A stretch of DNA of 26,389 nucleotides from Ignavibacteria bacterium (GCA_027492415.1 JAPUEV010000086.1:1-26389), one strand, 5' to 3'; counted from the stretch's first letter, positions 16,838-25,065 are shown. Made by a program: numbers and translations. The notes: generated by a model from the letters alone, not told the origin.

Positions 16838-17437
16838 TCAATCATCTAATCCCTTTCCTTTAAGTATATTTTCAGTAAATTTTTCTATCCTGGACTCCCT
16901 TGTTTTTGATTGTTTTGCCGAAGAAAAATAAAGCAGGTATCCTCTCTGCCTGCCCGGTGTTAATGAATAAAAAGCCTTTTTAAGCTCCGGTAATTCATCT
17001 AGCCTGGTTTGAAATTCCTCAGGAATTTTATACTCAGCCGTTTTTTTTTATTTTACTTTCAAGCCTGCTTTTTCAGCTTTCACTGCTTCATTTATATATA
17101 AGGTCAAAACCGGTTTTAGTTCGGTAATTTCTTCTGTACTTATAAACCTGATCTGCCGTGCTGACTGAACATTTTCTGTCTGCTGAACCAGTATTTTCTC
17201 CTTATCTTTTAACAGTGCACCTTTAAAGAAGAGAACTGCACAGTATTCCTTAAAAATGTGGATGAGGACAATATTCCTTTCATCGATAGTATAACAGGGG
17301 CAGCCCCACTTCAATTCTTCCTTCAATCCGCAATTAAGGATAATTGACCTTAATAATTTTATCTCCTGCTGCCACTTCCGCGGTTTTGTAAAATACCAGT
17401 CTGCTTTTGGATTTGATTTATTCTTTGGCATATTCAT
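16838..17437 (-). pseudogene. YdeI/OmpD-associated (DUF1801) family gene interrupted by an in-frame TAA
   Basis: The minus-strand frame runs from ATG at 17437 to TGA at 16838-16840, 199 sense codons plus one internal TAA at 17048-17050. The first 129 codons give the DUF1801 domain (ADWYFTKPRKWQQEI, LKEELKWGCPCYT, AVLFFKGALLKD, QTENVQSARQIRF). After the stop, the same frame continues without a shift into the C-terminal YdeI segment: KKTAEYKIPEEFQ, then SLTPGRQRGYLLYFSSAKQS and the end GKGLDD. Homologues I recall have Leu at this point (KVxLKKT), so one TTA-to-TAA change explains the break. It could be a recent pseudogene, a strain polymorphism or a sequencing error beside an A9 run; the two halves look otherwise undamaged. 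Last gene of the ArsR operon, 5 bases after DUF4256. The family has been linked to bacteriocin protection in E. coli; its biochemistry is unclear. Confidence 0.85.
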
Positions 17438-17442
17438 GTTAT

Positions 17443-18018
17443 TTAAACTCTCAATGAACCCCTGAAGCCTCTTGCGGCGTAATAAGATTCTGCTCCGTTA
17501 TGATATATAAATACTTTCCCGTAACGAAAGTCAGCAAAAACAGCACCGCCAAGCTCCCTGATATCCTGCGGTGTTTTTATCCAGCTGGATGTCTTTGTAT
17601 CAAAATTTCCCAGTTCCTGAAGTTTCCTGTATTCATCTTCTTTTAAAATTTCAATTCCCATTTCATCAGCCATATTAATTGCGCTGTTCTTTGGCTTGTG
17701 TTCTTTTCTTGAATTCAGTGCTTCACGGTCATAGCATAAGCTTCTCCGCCCGGCCGGACTTTCAGCAGAACAATCATAAAATATAAACTCACCGGTCTTT
17801 TTATCATACCCAACCACGTCGGGTTCACCGCCGGTACCTTCCATTTCACTAAGTGACCATAGCTTATCAGTATTTGATTCAAGCTTAGCGTGAATTTTTT
17901 CCCACTCTAACCCTTTGTGACGGTTCATATTATTTTCAAATCGTTCTTTTAATTTTTCCAGCAGCCCTGTGAATTCAGGCATCAATTTCTTTTTGGATGA
18001 TATTTTATTTTTTGTCAT
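17443..18018 (-). CDS. DUF4256 domain-containing protein
   Basis: 191 residues, soluble. The whole length matches the DUF4256 pattern as I recall it: LLEKLKERFENNMNRHKGLEW, then SEMEGTGGEPDVVGYD, YDCSAESPAGRRSLCYDREA, EYRKLQELGNFDTKTSSW, PQDIRELGGAVFADFRYG and the end YHNGAESYYAARGFRGSLRV. The many fixed polar residues (GGEPD, DCS, GRRS, HNGA) suggest an enzyme or ligand-binding protein, but no activity is established to my knowledge. It is the third gene of the minus-strand ArsR operon: 12 bases after the SRPBCC gene and 5 bases before the YdeI-like gene. Genes of these families often travel together in Bacteroidota and Firmicutes (recalled, not checked). Confidence 0.88.
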   Translation of the reverse strand: MTKNKISSKKKLMPEFTGLLEKLKERFENNMNRHKGLEWEKIHAKLESNTDKLWSLSEMEGTGGEPDVVGYDKKTGEFIFYDCSAESPAGRRSLCYDREALNSRKEHKPKNSAINMADEMGIEILKEDEYRKLQELGNFDTKTSSWIKTPQDIRELGGAVFADFRYGKVFIYHNGAESYYAARGFRGSLRV

Positions 18019-18030
18019 TATCAGATATTT

Positions 18031-18492
18031 TTATTTACTCATTACTTCCTGAAGCCTGTTGTGAGCCATATTTATTCCCGCTGCAAAAGGCATCTTCAGC
18101 AGCTGGTCTCTGTACTCCAATGACCGGAATATTATAAGTATATTAAGCCTGCTGGTGCTTTCTGTCAATTTTTCAAATTCAATGAACTCAAGCTGAACAG
18201 GAAAAGGGGTATTCTCCATCTCAAACGTTCGTATTATTCTGTGGTTCTTTTTGAATTCATGTATAACCCCGTTAGCTGCAAAAACTACTTTACCGTTACC
18301 ATCTGATGTTTCAAATCTGTAAGAACCATGATCTCTGTTTTCCAGCTTAATGACTTTAGTACCCATCCACTGTTCAACAATTCCTGCTTCTTCATATGCT
18401 TTGAACAAAAGCCCGACATGCAGATCAAATTCACGGGTTATTGTAATATCCTGTCTGCCTTCTGAGGCATTAACTTTGGTTTTTAGCTCCAT
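18031..18492 (-). CDS. SRPBCC / AHSA1-like domain protein
   Basis: 153 residues forming one START/Bet v1-like (SRPBCC) ligand-binding fold of the AHSA1 type: ITREFDLHVGLLFKAYEEAG, then VEQWMGTKVIKLENRDHGSY, EFKKNHRIIRTFEME and a C-terminal helix ending in AHNRLQEVMSK. Family members bind hydrophobic ligands; those next to ArsR regulators are common but mostly uncharacterised. The start is 1 base past the ArsR stop codon, with AGGAG inside the end of the ArsR gene, so the two are translationally linked. Cytoplasmic. Confidence 0.88.
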   Translation of the reverse strand: MELKTKVNASEGRQDITITREFDLHVGLLFKAYEEAGIVEQWMGTKVIKLENRDHGSYRFETSDGNGKVVFAANGVIHEFKKNHRIIRTFEMENTPFPVQLEFIEFEKLTESTSRLNILIIFRSLEYRDQLLKMPFAAGINMAHNRLQEVMSK

Positions 18493-18493
18493 A

Positions 18494-18820
18494 TTATTTT
18501 TTTTCTCCTTTGTAGTTCTTCATAATGGCTTCAAGTTTATTAAATCTGTCATCCCACATTCTGCGAAACGGCTCGATAAAGTCAGCTATTTCTTTCATCT
18601 TTTTGGGATTCAGGTGATAATATACTTCTCTTCCTGCCTGTTCCGGCTTAACCAGTTCACATTCTGCAAGTATATGAAGATGTTTTGAAACTGTTGGCCT
18701 TGCGGTATTAAAATTAGATGCAATTGTGCCCGCTGTCATCGATTTTCCGGCAACCAGCATAAGTATAGCTCTTCTTGTCGGATCCGCAATTGCCTGAAAT
18801 ACATCTCTTCTTAAATTCAT
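18494..18820 (-). CDS. ArsR-family winged-helix regulator (SRPBCC-linked type)
   Basis: 108 residues with a winged helix-turn-helix: FQAIADPTRRAILMLVAG, recognition helix region TARPTVSKHLHILAECELV, and wing AGREVYYHLNPKKM. It lacks the cysteine metal-binding motif of classical ArsR/SmtB (its only Cys is in AECEL), so it is not an obvious metal sensor. Such regulators usually repress their own operon, here SRPBCC-DUF4256-YdeI. Two near-identical palindromic operator candidates and a TATATTTG -7 element lie in the 50 bases upstream. Confidence 0.9.
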   Translation of the reverse strand: MNLRRDVFQAIADPTRRAILMLVAGKSMTAGTIASNFNTARPTVSKHLHILAECELVKPEQAGREVYYHLNPKKMKEIADFIEPFRRMWDDRFNKLEAIMKNYKGEKK

Positions 18821-18823
18821 TAT

Positions 18824-18870
18824 GTAGTTATTTGGCTACAAATATAAGCGTAGTTATTTAGCTACGCAAG
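18824..18870 (-). promoter_or_regulatory. Promoter and paired operator candidates of the ArsR operon
   Basis: Two imperfect palindromes, GTAGTTATTTGGCTAC (18824-18839) and GTAGTTATTTAGCTAC (18850-18865), match at 15 of 16 positions with a 26-base offset. On the minus strand TATATTTG (18846-18839) fits the -7 consensus TAnnTTTG, and a TTG at 18870-18868 lies 21 bases upstream as a weak -33. The -7 box falls between the two palindromes and touches the proximal one, so a bound ArsR dimer on either site would block transcription. The second site ends 3 bases before the ATG. Confidence 0.65.
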
Positions 18871-18942
18871 TCTTTTTAAAATTATTTTAAATATTTTTTC
18901 ACAAAGTACTGTAAATATTATGATCCAAAAATATTATTTATT

Positions 18943-19872
18943 TTACAAAGTAATTATAACATTACCCTTTTTATGACCTTTATCAACATACCTGTGGGCT
19001 TCTACTATCTGTTCGATACTGTATATTCTGTCGATCACAGTTCTCAAATTCCCATTCTCACACATTTCTTTAAGGTAATCCAGGTCCCGGGCTTTAAGCT
19101 TAATATTTCCTTTTAGATCAAACGCAGAGATATAAATCCCCGGGCTATTTAATGCTTTTTTACGTTTTGCCCGGGGTATCTTACCTACAGCATCAAAGAT
19201 CACATCATACTTATCATTTCTTTCAGTAAAATCTTCTCTGGTGTAATCTAAAACAATAGCTGCTCCCAATGAGCTCACCATTTTAATATTTGAGCTACTG
19301 CACACCCCGGTAACTTCCGCTCCAAAATTCCGGGCAATTTGTACCGCATAAGTGCCAACACTCCCGGAAGCTCCGTATATCAATACCCGTTGTCCGTTCC
19401 TGATTCCGGCTTTTCTTAAATTTATCAGAGCAGTTAACCCTGCATTTGAAACCGGAGCGGCTTCTTCATATGACATATTTTTTGGTTTTATTGCTATGGC
19501 TGCTATTTCAGGGATACACAAATATTCTGCATAAGCACCTAATCTGAATTCCGTGGAAGCAAATACTGCATCACCCGGTTTAAATTTGGTTACATACTTC
19601 CCAATTGATTCAATATCACCTGCAAATTCCATTCCAAGTATTTTTTTTCGGGGAGCCCGGAATCCCATTAATATCCGCATCACTGGTTTAAAAAAGAAAT
19701 CTTTTACCGCTCCCAGGCCCGGTTCAAATCTCCTGATCTTTGTATCTCCTATATGTGCAGTTGTTGCTTTTACTTTTACCAGGACCTCATGATATTCGGG
19801 CACGGGTTTTCTTATTTCTTTAAGCTGAAGTACTTCAGGAGGTCCGTATTTTGTGCAAATAACAGCTTTCAT
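18943..19872 (-). CDS. NAD(P)-dependent alcohol dehydrogenase / quinone-oxidoreductase-like MDR protein
   Basis: 309 residues. An N-terminal GroES-like domain (MKAVICTKYGPPEVLQL, ILGMEFAGDIESIGKYV, FKPGDAVFA) is followed by a Rossmann domain with GASGSVG (167-173) and TYAVQIARNFGAEVTGVCS. The C-terminal stretch IVEAHRYVDKGHKKGNVIITL is typical of the zinc-free quinone-reductase-like branch of the medium-chain dehydrogenases. The catalytic-zinc Cys/His/Cys set is absent; the catalytic-site motif reads TTAHIGDTKIR. It probably reduces quinones or other carbonyls with NAD(P)H in the cytoplasm; the exact substrate is unknown. It lies 48 bases downstream of the T9SS-sorted gene with no terminator between, so it could be read from that promoter. 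Confidence 0.88.
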   Translation of the reverse strand: MKAVICTKYGPPEVLQLKEIRKPVPEYHEVLVKVKATTAHIGDTKIRRFEPGLGAVKDFFFKPVMRILMGFRAPRKKILGMEFAGDIESIGKYVTKFKPGDAVFASTEFRLGAYAEYLCIPEIAAIAIKPKNMSYEEAAPVSNAGLTALINLRKAGIRNGQRVLIYGASGSVGTYAVQIARNFGAEVTGVCSSSNIKMVSSLGAAIVLDYTREDFTERNDKYDVIFDAVGKIPRAKRKKALNSPGIYISAFDLKGNIKLKARDLDYLKEMCENGNLRTVIDRIYSIEQIVEAHRYVDKGHKKGNVIITL

Positions 19873-19920
19873 AATATATTTACATTTATTTAAATATTTA
19901 TAAAATCATTAAAAACATTT

Positions 19921-21390
19921 TTACTTCACCAGTATCATTTTTCTGGTTTGAATGAAGCTTGCGGTTTCCAGTTTATAGAAATATATTCCGCTGCTAAAAT
20001 TACCTGCGTTTAGATTAACCCTGTAGCTGCCGGGTTTGAGCAATTCATTTACCAATATCTTAACTTCCCTGCCGGCTAGATCATACACTTTCAGCGATGT
20101 AAATGTGGCTTTAGGTATATCAAATACAATGTATGTATCAGGATTAAACGGGTTGGGATAATTTTGTGCCAGCATAAATTGACCCGGTACATTCTCATTT
20201 AAGGGTTCTAAACCAATATGCTGAATTATATTAAGTGTAAATGTACAGAATGCGCTTGCACCTGCAGTATCAATTGCTGTAACTTTTATATTTAAAGATT
20301 GAACAGGTGCTATAATTCCTGATAATGTTCTGGTTACCGGGTTAAAGCCTAACCACCCGGGCAAGGCTGAGCCATTACTGAGTGTTGCAGTATATGACAA
20401 TGTATTATTTCCGTCATCATCTGTAAAAGTGCTGTCAGGAATTGTATATGTGAATTGCTTTCCTGCAGTATCAGTTTGGTTCGGAATCTGATTTTTTAAA
20501 TATGGAACATAATTTGTTAACTTCAAGCTGTCAATTATATTTTCAATTCTGCACCAGTACGTATTGTAAGAATTCCATGCGTTTGCACCGCGTGTAAAGA
20601 AGAGGTATTTATTATCCTGTGTAACAAACGGACCGTATTCCCATGTTGGAGTAGGGTAATTAATATGGCTTCCTAATGATTTTGAATTTGTCCAGCCGCC
20701 ACCTGCTTTTTTATAACTTATATACAGATCACCTGTAACTGAAGATGAATGCCTTGCATGTATAATGAATGATTCATCCCTGGAAATGAAAAAATCACTC
20801 TCATCCAGGCTGGTATTTATAGGCATACCGATACTCATTACTGTAGTATCTGCGCCATTAATCATTACTTTGCCAACATCCCTCAGCACTGAGCCCGGGA
20901 AATTTGTAGAAATAAATATATTATTGAGGCTTGTAACCTGTGTGTAATGTGACTGCTGGGAAAAGTGAAACATCTCAACCGGCACACTCCATCCCGAACT
21001 TATTTTACGGGAATAATATGTCCGGGCAATATCGTAAGTAATACTTGTCTGCATAAATAGAATACTGTCATTAGGTGATAACGCCGGGGCAGCAAAACCG
21101 CTGAAAAGCTCTGTCGGTCCCTGCCATCTGTTCTCTGCGTACCTGTAGCTGAATATTTTTGTTATGGTTGGCGGGTAGGTATTAAGCTGACCGAAAATAA
21201 TTTCCTTGCCATCACTTGAAATAGTGATCCTTTCAATCGGTCTAAGGCTGCCGTTAACAGGCAGAACGAATATTTTAGGTTCATATCCGGGCGGTATTTG
21301 TCCAAGATAAAGACTATCGGTTGGTATTGACTGTGAAAAACATATGCAGCTGAATAACGAACAAAGGACTGATATGATCAATGTTTTCAT
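19921..21390 (-). CDS. T9SS-sorted secreted protein with beta-propeller-like and putative Ig domains
   Basis: 489 residues. Signal peptide at 1-19 (LIISVLCSLFSCICFSQ). About 45-310 is a PD40/TolB-type beta-propeller-like region, with recurrent patterns such as ITISSDGKEIIFGQ, PALSPNDSILFMQT, FISRDESFIIHAR and VTQDNKYLFFTRG. About 320-400 is a cadherin-like putative Ig domain (NQIPNQTDTAGKQFTYTIP, DDDGNNTLSYTATL, GFNPVTRTLSG). The end is a complete type A T9SS sorting domain with AQNYPNPFNPDT and terminal TRKMILVK. The protein should be exported to the cell surface or released; ligand unknown. It is independent of the duplicated module upstream and has only the sorting domain in common with it. 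Confidence 0.9.
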   Translation of the reverse strand: MKTLIISVLCSLFSCICFSQSIPTDSLYLGQIPPGYEPKIFVLPVNGSLRPIERITISSDGKEIIFGQLNTYPPTITKIFSYRYAENRWQGPTELFSGFAAPALSPNDSILFMQTSITYDIARTYYSRKISSGWSVPVEMFHFSQQSHYTQVTSLNNIFISTNFPGSVLRDVGKVMINGADTTVMSIGMPINTSLDESDFFISRDESFIIHARHSSSVTGDLYISYKKAGGGWTNSKSLGSHINYPTPTWEYGPFVTQDNKYLFFTRGANAWNSYNTYWCRIENIIDSLKLTNYVPYLKNQIPNQTDTAGKQFTYTIPDSTFTDDDGNNTLSYTATLSNGSALPGWLGFNPVTRTLSGIIAPVQSLNIKVTAIDTAGASAFCTFTLNIIQHIGLEPLNENVPGQFMLAQNYPNPFNPDTYIVFDIPKATFTSLKVYDLAGREVKILVNELLKPGSYRVNLNAGNFSSGIYFYKLETASFIQTRKMILVK

Positions 21391-21483
21391 AACTATATTT
21401 ATTAAATTTTATAAATGCTCATAATAATTTTACATAAATATAAACGAAAAAAATTGCGTGAGATAATCATTTCCTTTAAATCG

Positions 21484-21499
21484 CACTGAATAATCAGTG
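21484..21499. promoter_or_regulatory. Small inverted repeat in the divergent intergenic region
   Basis: CACTGA-ATAA-TCAGTG is a perfect 6-bp inverted repeat about 100 bases upstream of the T9SS gene start and 146 bases upstream of the kinase start. It might be an operator, but 6-bp arms are weak evidence. Confidence 0.25.
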
Positions 21500-21624
21500 A
21501 ATGAGAGATATTGTTAAGCAAAAAAAGAGTGGTTTTGAAACACTTTTATATGCAGATAATGTAATTTAGCTTAATATTCCGGCGGGTTCACTTAAAATGG
21601 TTATTATTCATATTTGATATTTAT

Positions 21625-21632
21625 TATTTTTG
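21625..21632 (+). promoter_or_regulatory. Possible -7 element of the kinase/regulator operon
   Basis: TATTTTTG matches TAnnTTTG and ends 12 bases before the ATG at 21645, which would give a 5' leader of only a few bases. No strong -33 element is evident. Confidence 0.35.
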
Positions 21633-21644
21633 TATAGTATTAAT

Positions 21645-22679
21645 ATGGAAAATAATGCTGTCATAAAGTTTCATATCACATTCTGGATAGTAATCTCATC
21701 CATATCCGTATTAAATACTTTTTTGTATATTGAAAATATTCTGTTTACTTCCCTTCTTATCAGCTCTCTTATCAATATGATTTTCAACATTATAACTTTT
21801 TATATTTTTTATTTTTTAATTACTCCTGAAATTTTCGGCAGAAAAGCAATAATTTCTATTGTACTTTTCTGGCTTTTATATCTTACAATAGCAGGTTTCA
21901 TATTTTGCTTCATAATTTACCTTCCTATCGCGTATTCCAGCTCACCTTCAGACTATATTAATTACACACTGACTAACGGGCTTGATTATGTATACCAGGT
22001 AACAGCTTACCTTACTATTGTTTCAATATTAGGGAGCTTATCGAAAGTCTCTTTGATATGGTATAATGATCAGATCAAAAAAAGGGAAACTGAGAAGCAA
22101 AATATATCAAATGAGCTGGCAATGCTGAGAGCGCAGATAAACCCTCATTTTTTATTCAACACCCTTAACAATATAAAATCACTTGCTAAAAGAACTCCTT
22201 CGAAGGCAGTTTATAGCGTTGATAAGCTGACAGGAATGATGCGTTATATGCTTTATGAATCGTCATTAGAATCGGTTCCGCTTGGAAATGAAATAAAACA
22301 TATCAATAACTATATTGACCTTGAGAAGATAAGGTACAGCGACCCCGGCTTTATAGATTTTAAAATATCAGGAAATTACAGTAATATACCGGTACCTCCG
22401 CTTATCTTTATGCCCTTTATAGAAAATGCATTTAAACACGGAAATAAGCTTAAACCTTCACCGGGGATAATGATAAAAATTGATGTTTTAATGCAAAACA
22501 TCAATTTTGAAATATCAAATTTTAAAAAAGAAAACCACGAAACTCAGGATAAAAACAGCGGTTTCGGGCTTTCAAATATCAGACGCAGGCTTGACCTTCT
22601 CTTTGGGGATAAATATGACCTGTTAATTGAAAATGCGGATAAAACTTTCACAGTTAAACTAAACCTGGAAATATCATGA
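21645..22679 (+). CDS. LytS-type sensor histidine kinase (His_kinase family)
   Basis: 344 residues from ATG 21645; an in-frame TTG at 21630 would add 5 residues. Four membrane segments (about 10-30, 35-60, 67-92 and 115-140) have short loops and no large sensor domain. A short coiled-coil leads to the dimerisation motif with phospho-acceptor H168 in AQINPHFLFNTLN. The ATP-binding part has an N-box (PPLIFMPFIENAFKHG) and a G-box (SGFGLSNIRRRLDLLFG). It should autophosphorylate in the inner membrane and pass phosphate to the LytTR regulator encoded next, whose ATG overlaps this gene's end by 4 bases. The signal is unknown; Bacteroidota homologues with four helices often sense membrane or peptide cues. 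Confidence 0.92.
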   Translation: MENNAVIKFHITFWIVISSISVLNTFLYIENILFTSLLISSLINMIFNIITFYIFYFLITPEIFGRKAIISIVLFWLLYLTIAGFIFCFIIYLPIAYSSSPSDYINYTLTNGLDYVYQVTAYLTIVSILGSLSKVSLIWYNDQIKKRETEKQNISNELAMLRAQINPHFLFNTLNNIKSLAKRTPSKAVYSVDKLTGMMRYMLYESSLESVPLGNEIKHINNYIDLEKIRYSDPGFIDFKISGNYSNIPVPPLIFMPFIENAFKHGNKLKPSPGIMIKIDVLMQNINFEISNFKKENHETQDKNSGFGLSNIRRRLDLLFGDKYDLLIENADKTFTVKLNLEIS

Positions 22680-23389
22680 TAGTTAAATGTATTGCTGTTG
22701 ATGATGAACCTTTAGCGCTGGATATTATAAAAGATTATATATCACAGGTTCCCTTTTTAAAGCTTGTGAAAACATTTAATGACGGGATAAGCGTACTGGA
22801 ATATCTCGCTTCAAATAGTGTTGACCTTATTTTCCTGGATATTGAAATGGGTGGACTTTCGGGAACTCAGCTGCTAAAAACGCTTCAAAGGAAACCCAAG
22901 GTAATAATGACAACTGCTTACCGCAATTATGCGGTAGATGCATTTGATCTTGATGTAACTGATTACCTGCTGAAACCATTTTCTTTTGAAAGATTCTTAA
23001 AGGCGGTAGAAAAATCATGTAACTTGCTGAATGAAGAGCAAAATGACCATACTAGACCTGCGGAAGATAAAGATTATTTCTTTGTGAAATCAGGCTATAA
23101 GATTTTAAAAGTAAATTTTGATGATATTTTGTACATTGAAGGATTGAGTGAATACATTATCATAAAGACAAAAACCGTGAATATTATTACGCTGCAGAGT
23201 TTTAAAAACATTGAAAAAAACCTTCCTGAGCAAGGCTTTATAAGAATTCATAAATCATATTTAATTTCTCTTAATAAAATTGATAGTGTTGAAGGACAGA
23301 ATGTAACTATAGCAGGTAAAGAATTACCAATTGGCAATAAGTACAAAAAAAGATTTTTCGAAGCTATTTCGATGAAAGAAAAAAGATAG
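22676..23389 (+). CDS. LytTR-family response regulator
   Basis: 237 residues. A receiver domain (1-125) has acidic residues D9/D10, phospho-acceptor D55 (LIFLDIEMGG), T80 and K100 (YLLKPF). A LytTR DNA-binding domain (about 134-235) has YFFVKSGYKILKVNFDDILY, GLSEYIIIKT, FIRIHKSYLISLNKI and LPIGNKYKKRFFEAI. It binds short direct or inverted repeats upstream of its target genes. Its start overlaps the kinase stop (ATGA type), indicating coupled translation, and the pseudokinase paralogue begins 15 bases after its stop. Confidence 0.93.
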   Translation: MIVKCIAVDDEPLALDIIKDYISQVPFLKLVKTFNDGISVLEYLASNSVDLIFLDIEMGGLSGTQLLKTLQRKPKVIMTTAYRNYAVDAFDLDVTDYLLKPFSFERFLKAVEKSCNLLNEEQNDHTRPAEDKDYFFVKSGYKILKVNFDDILYIEGLSEYIIIKTKTVNIITLQSFKNIEKNLPEQGFIRIHKSYLISLNKIDSVEGQNVTIAGKELPIGNKYKKRFFEAISMKEKR

Positions 23390-23404
23390 CGGTACACCCT
23401 GAAA

Positions 23405-24433
23405 ATGAAAAGAAAATATATAGTACAGATACATATAATATTCTGGGTTGTGATGCTGGTATCAATTGGACTTCAGACAATTCCCTCGATTGGAGAAAAG
23501 CCATGGAATATTATTATCGAAGATTATTTATTCTATACTTTATCCTTTGTTACTTTTTTTTATGTGTTTTATTTTTTTATTTCAGAAAAACATCTTAGTA
23601 GAAAAAAAATAATATTATTAATTATATCCGGATTACTGTTCACAATAATTGTAACCGTCCCAATATCATACCTGTATATATATTTATTGATGCAAAATGT
23701 GATTGAAATGACGGGAAAGAAATTTTTTCTTAATTTTGGCAAATATTATATCAGCTTTTTTGAAACCAATTTCATGTTTGCAGTTTCCGGTTCTCTTTTA
23801 AAAACAGCATTGCTTTGGTATGAAAATACCATGAAACAAAAGGAAGCTGAAAAACAGCTGGTATCAGGAGAGCTTTCACTTCTGAGGTCACAGTTGAATC
23901 CCGGGTTCCTCTTGAATACTTTGACCTACATCAGAGCTCTGATCGGGACGAAGCCTGATAAAGCAATATACTGCATCGAAAATCTTTCAGAAATAATGAG
24001 CTACATGCTGTATGAAACATCTGCGGATAAAGTCTCCCTTGATAACGAAATAAATTATATCAAAAATTATTTGAACCTGCAAAGGGTCAGATTTCGTCCT
24101 GAATACATCCAATTTGAAGTTACTGGTGTTACAGCTGGAGCAGAGGTTCCGCCTTTGCTATTTATGCCGTTTCTTGAAAACGCATTTAATAAGTGGAATG
24201 ATCCCGGTGAAAACCCGGAAATTTTTATCAGTCTGAGCGTTAAGGAGGATATTCTCTTATTTGAAGTAAAGAAATACAGAAGGGATACTGCCGGAAATAT
24301 TAAAAATGAAGATGAATTTAAATTTGACACACTTAAACGTTTCCTTGATCTGCAATTTAGGGAAAATTACTCACTTGAGAAGGCAGATGAGAATAATAAA
24401 ACTACCATTTGTTTTAAACTAAGTGTCTTTTAA
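23405..24433 (+). CDS. Degenerate LytS-type kinase paralogue (probable pseudokinase)
   Basis: 342 residues, with the same plan as the kinase at 21645: four membrane segments (about 8-24, 37-55, 62-90 and 118-140), then the linker YENTMKQKEAEKQLVSGELS and a kinase-like core. Two catalytic elements are lost. The phospho-acceptor His in NPHFLFN is Gly (G167, NPGFLLN). The G-box GFGLSN has become EFKFDT. The N-box keeps PPLLFMPFLENAF, but KHG is replaced by NKW. The reading frame is open throughout and the composition is normal, so this is a kept protein and not gene decay. Autophosphorylation is very unlikely. It may heterodimerise with the active kinase or sense signal as a non-catalytic partner (inference). 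It is third in the operon, 15 bases after the regulator. Confidence 0.9.
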   Translation: MKRKYIVQIHIIFWVVMLVSIGLQTIPSIGEKPWNIIIEDYLFYTLSFVTFFYVFYFFISEKHLSRKKIILLIISGLLFTIIVTVPISYLYIYLLMQNVIEMTGKKFFLNFGKYYISFFETNFMFAVSGSLLKTALLWYENTMKQKEAEKQLVSGELSLLRSQLNPGFLLNTLTYIRALIGTKPDKAIYCIENLSEIMSYMLYETSADKVSLDNEINYIKNYLNLQRVRFRPEYIQFEVTGVTAGAEVPPLLFMPFLENAFNKWNDPGENPEIFISLSVKEDILLFEVKKYRRDTAGNIKNEDEFKFDTLKRFLDLQFRENYSLEKADENNKTTICFKLSVF

Positions 24434-24440
24434 TATTTTT

Positions 24441-24839
24441 TCATTCCTTTGCTTTAACACCCAATTGATATTTTATTAATAACAGATATAAGCCAACAGT
24501 GAAATCAAGGGTCGAACAGAATAGATCATAATGCGGCGGAAGTAAAGCAGTATTTGCAACCTGGCTGTAAATTAAATCCCAAATTCCGTGAAGAAAATAA
24601 CCCGAAATCAAAATATAAGAATTGTTTTTAATTCCGTAGTATGCAAGAAATAAGAAAAATATTGCCTGCAATGTGTTAATAGAAAATAGCCCGATATCAG
24701 ACCATGTAAAACCTACATATAAAAATCCTATCACAGCAAGTATCAATCCATAAATTGTCTTCTTATCTAATCGTTTAAATATTAAAAATAATAATATTAT
24801 AACAACTCCCGAAACAAAACCAATTATTCCAGCCTTCAT
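24441..24839 (-). CDS. Small integral membrane protein (DUF6010-like)
   Basis: 132 residues with four or five hydrophobic segments: about 4-22, 29-46, 53-70, 74-92 and 108-125. The conserved-looking block GYFLHGIWDLIY followed by LPPHYDLFCSTLDFTVGLYL resembles the DUF6010 family as I recall it (HGLWD, PPWYPxFC). Function unknown; inner membrane. It is convergent with the pseudokinase gene, whose stop lies 7 bases away with no room for a separate terminator. An inverted repeat and a possible promoter lie upstream (24860-24910). Confidence 0.75.
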   Translation of the reverse strand: MKAGIIGFVSGVVIILLFLIFKRLDKKTIYGLILAVIGFLYVGFTWSDIGLFSINTLQAIFFLFLAYYGIKNNSYILISGYFLHGIWDLIYSQVANTALLPPHYDLFCSTLDFTVGLYLLLIKYQLGVKAKE

Positions 24840-24892
24840 ACAATTTTATTTAAATTTAATCTTGAAAGTTTATTGACAACCCATTTCTATAT

Positions 24893-24910
24893 TGATTTAA
24901 GTCTAAATCA
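24893..24910 (-). promoter_or_regulatory. Operator-like inverted repeat upstream of the DUF6010-like gene
   Basis: TGATTTA-AGTC-TAAATCA is a perfect 7-bp inverted repeat, 54 bases before the gene start. Just downstream on the minus strand are a TTG and, 18 bases later, TAAATTTA, a near match to a -33/-7 promoter pair. Could be a regulator site; unproven. Confidence 0.3.
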
Positions 24911-25030
24911 TTGATAAATACGGCACAATATACTAAAAAAACATATTAATTTGGAAATGAAAAAGCATTATTTAAAATGAATTTTAGAACACTTTTTTTA
25001 TTAATTTATTTTATGATTATCTTTTATAAA

Positions 25031-25065
25031 AATAAAAAAGGCTGCAATTTCAAATTTGCAGCCTT
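25031..25065 (-). terminator. Rho-independent terminator after the trans-sulfuration gene
   Basis: On the minus strand, AAGGCTGCAA pairs with TTGCAGCCTT around an 8-base loop and is followed by a T6 tract. It lies 33 bases downstream of the stop codon at 25098. Confidence 0.88.

Noticed and set aside
17039..17053. Frameshift in the A9 run as the cause of the YdeI gene break
   Set aside because: Counting bases shows the two halves are in the same frame, so the lesion is a stop codon and not an insertion or deletion.
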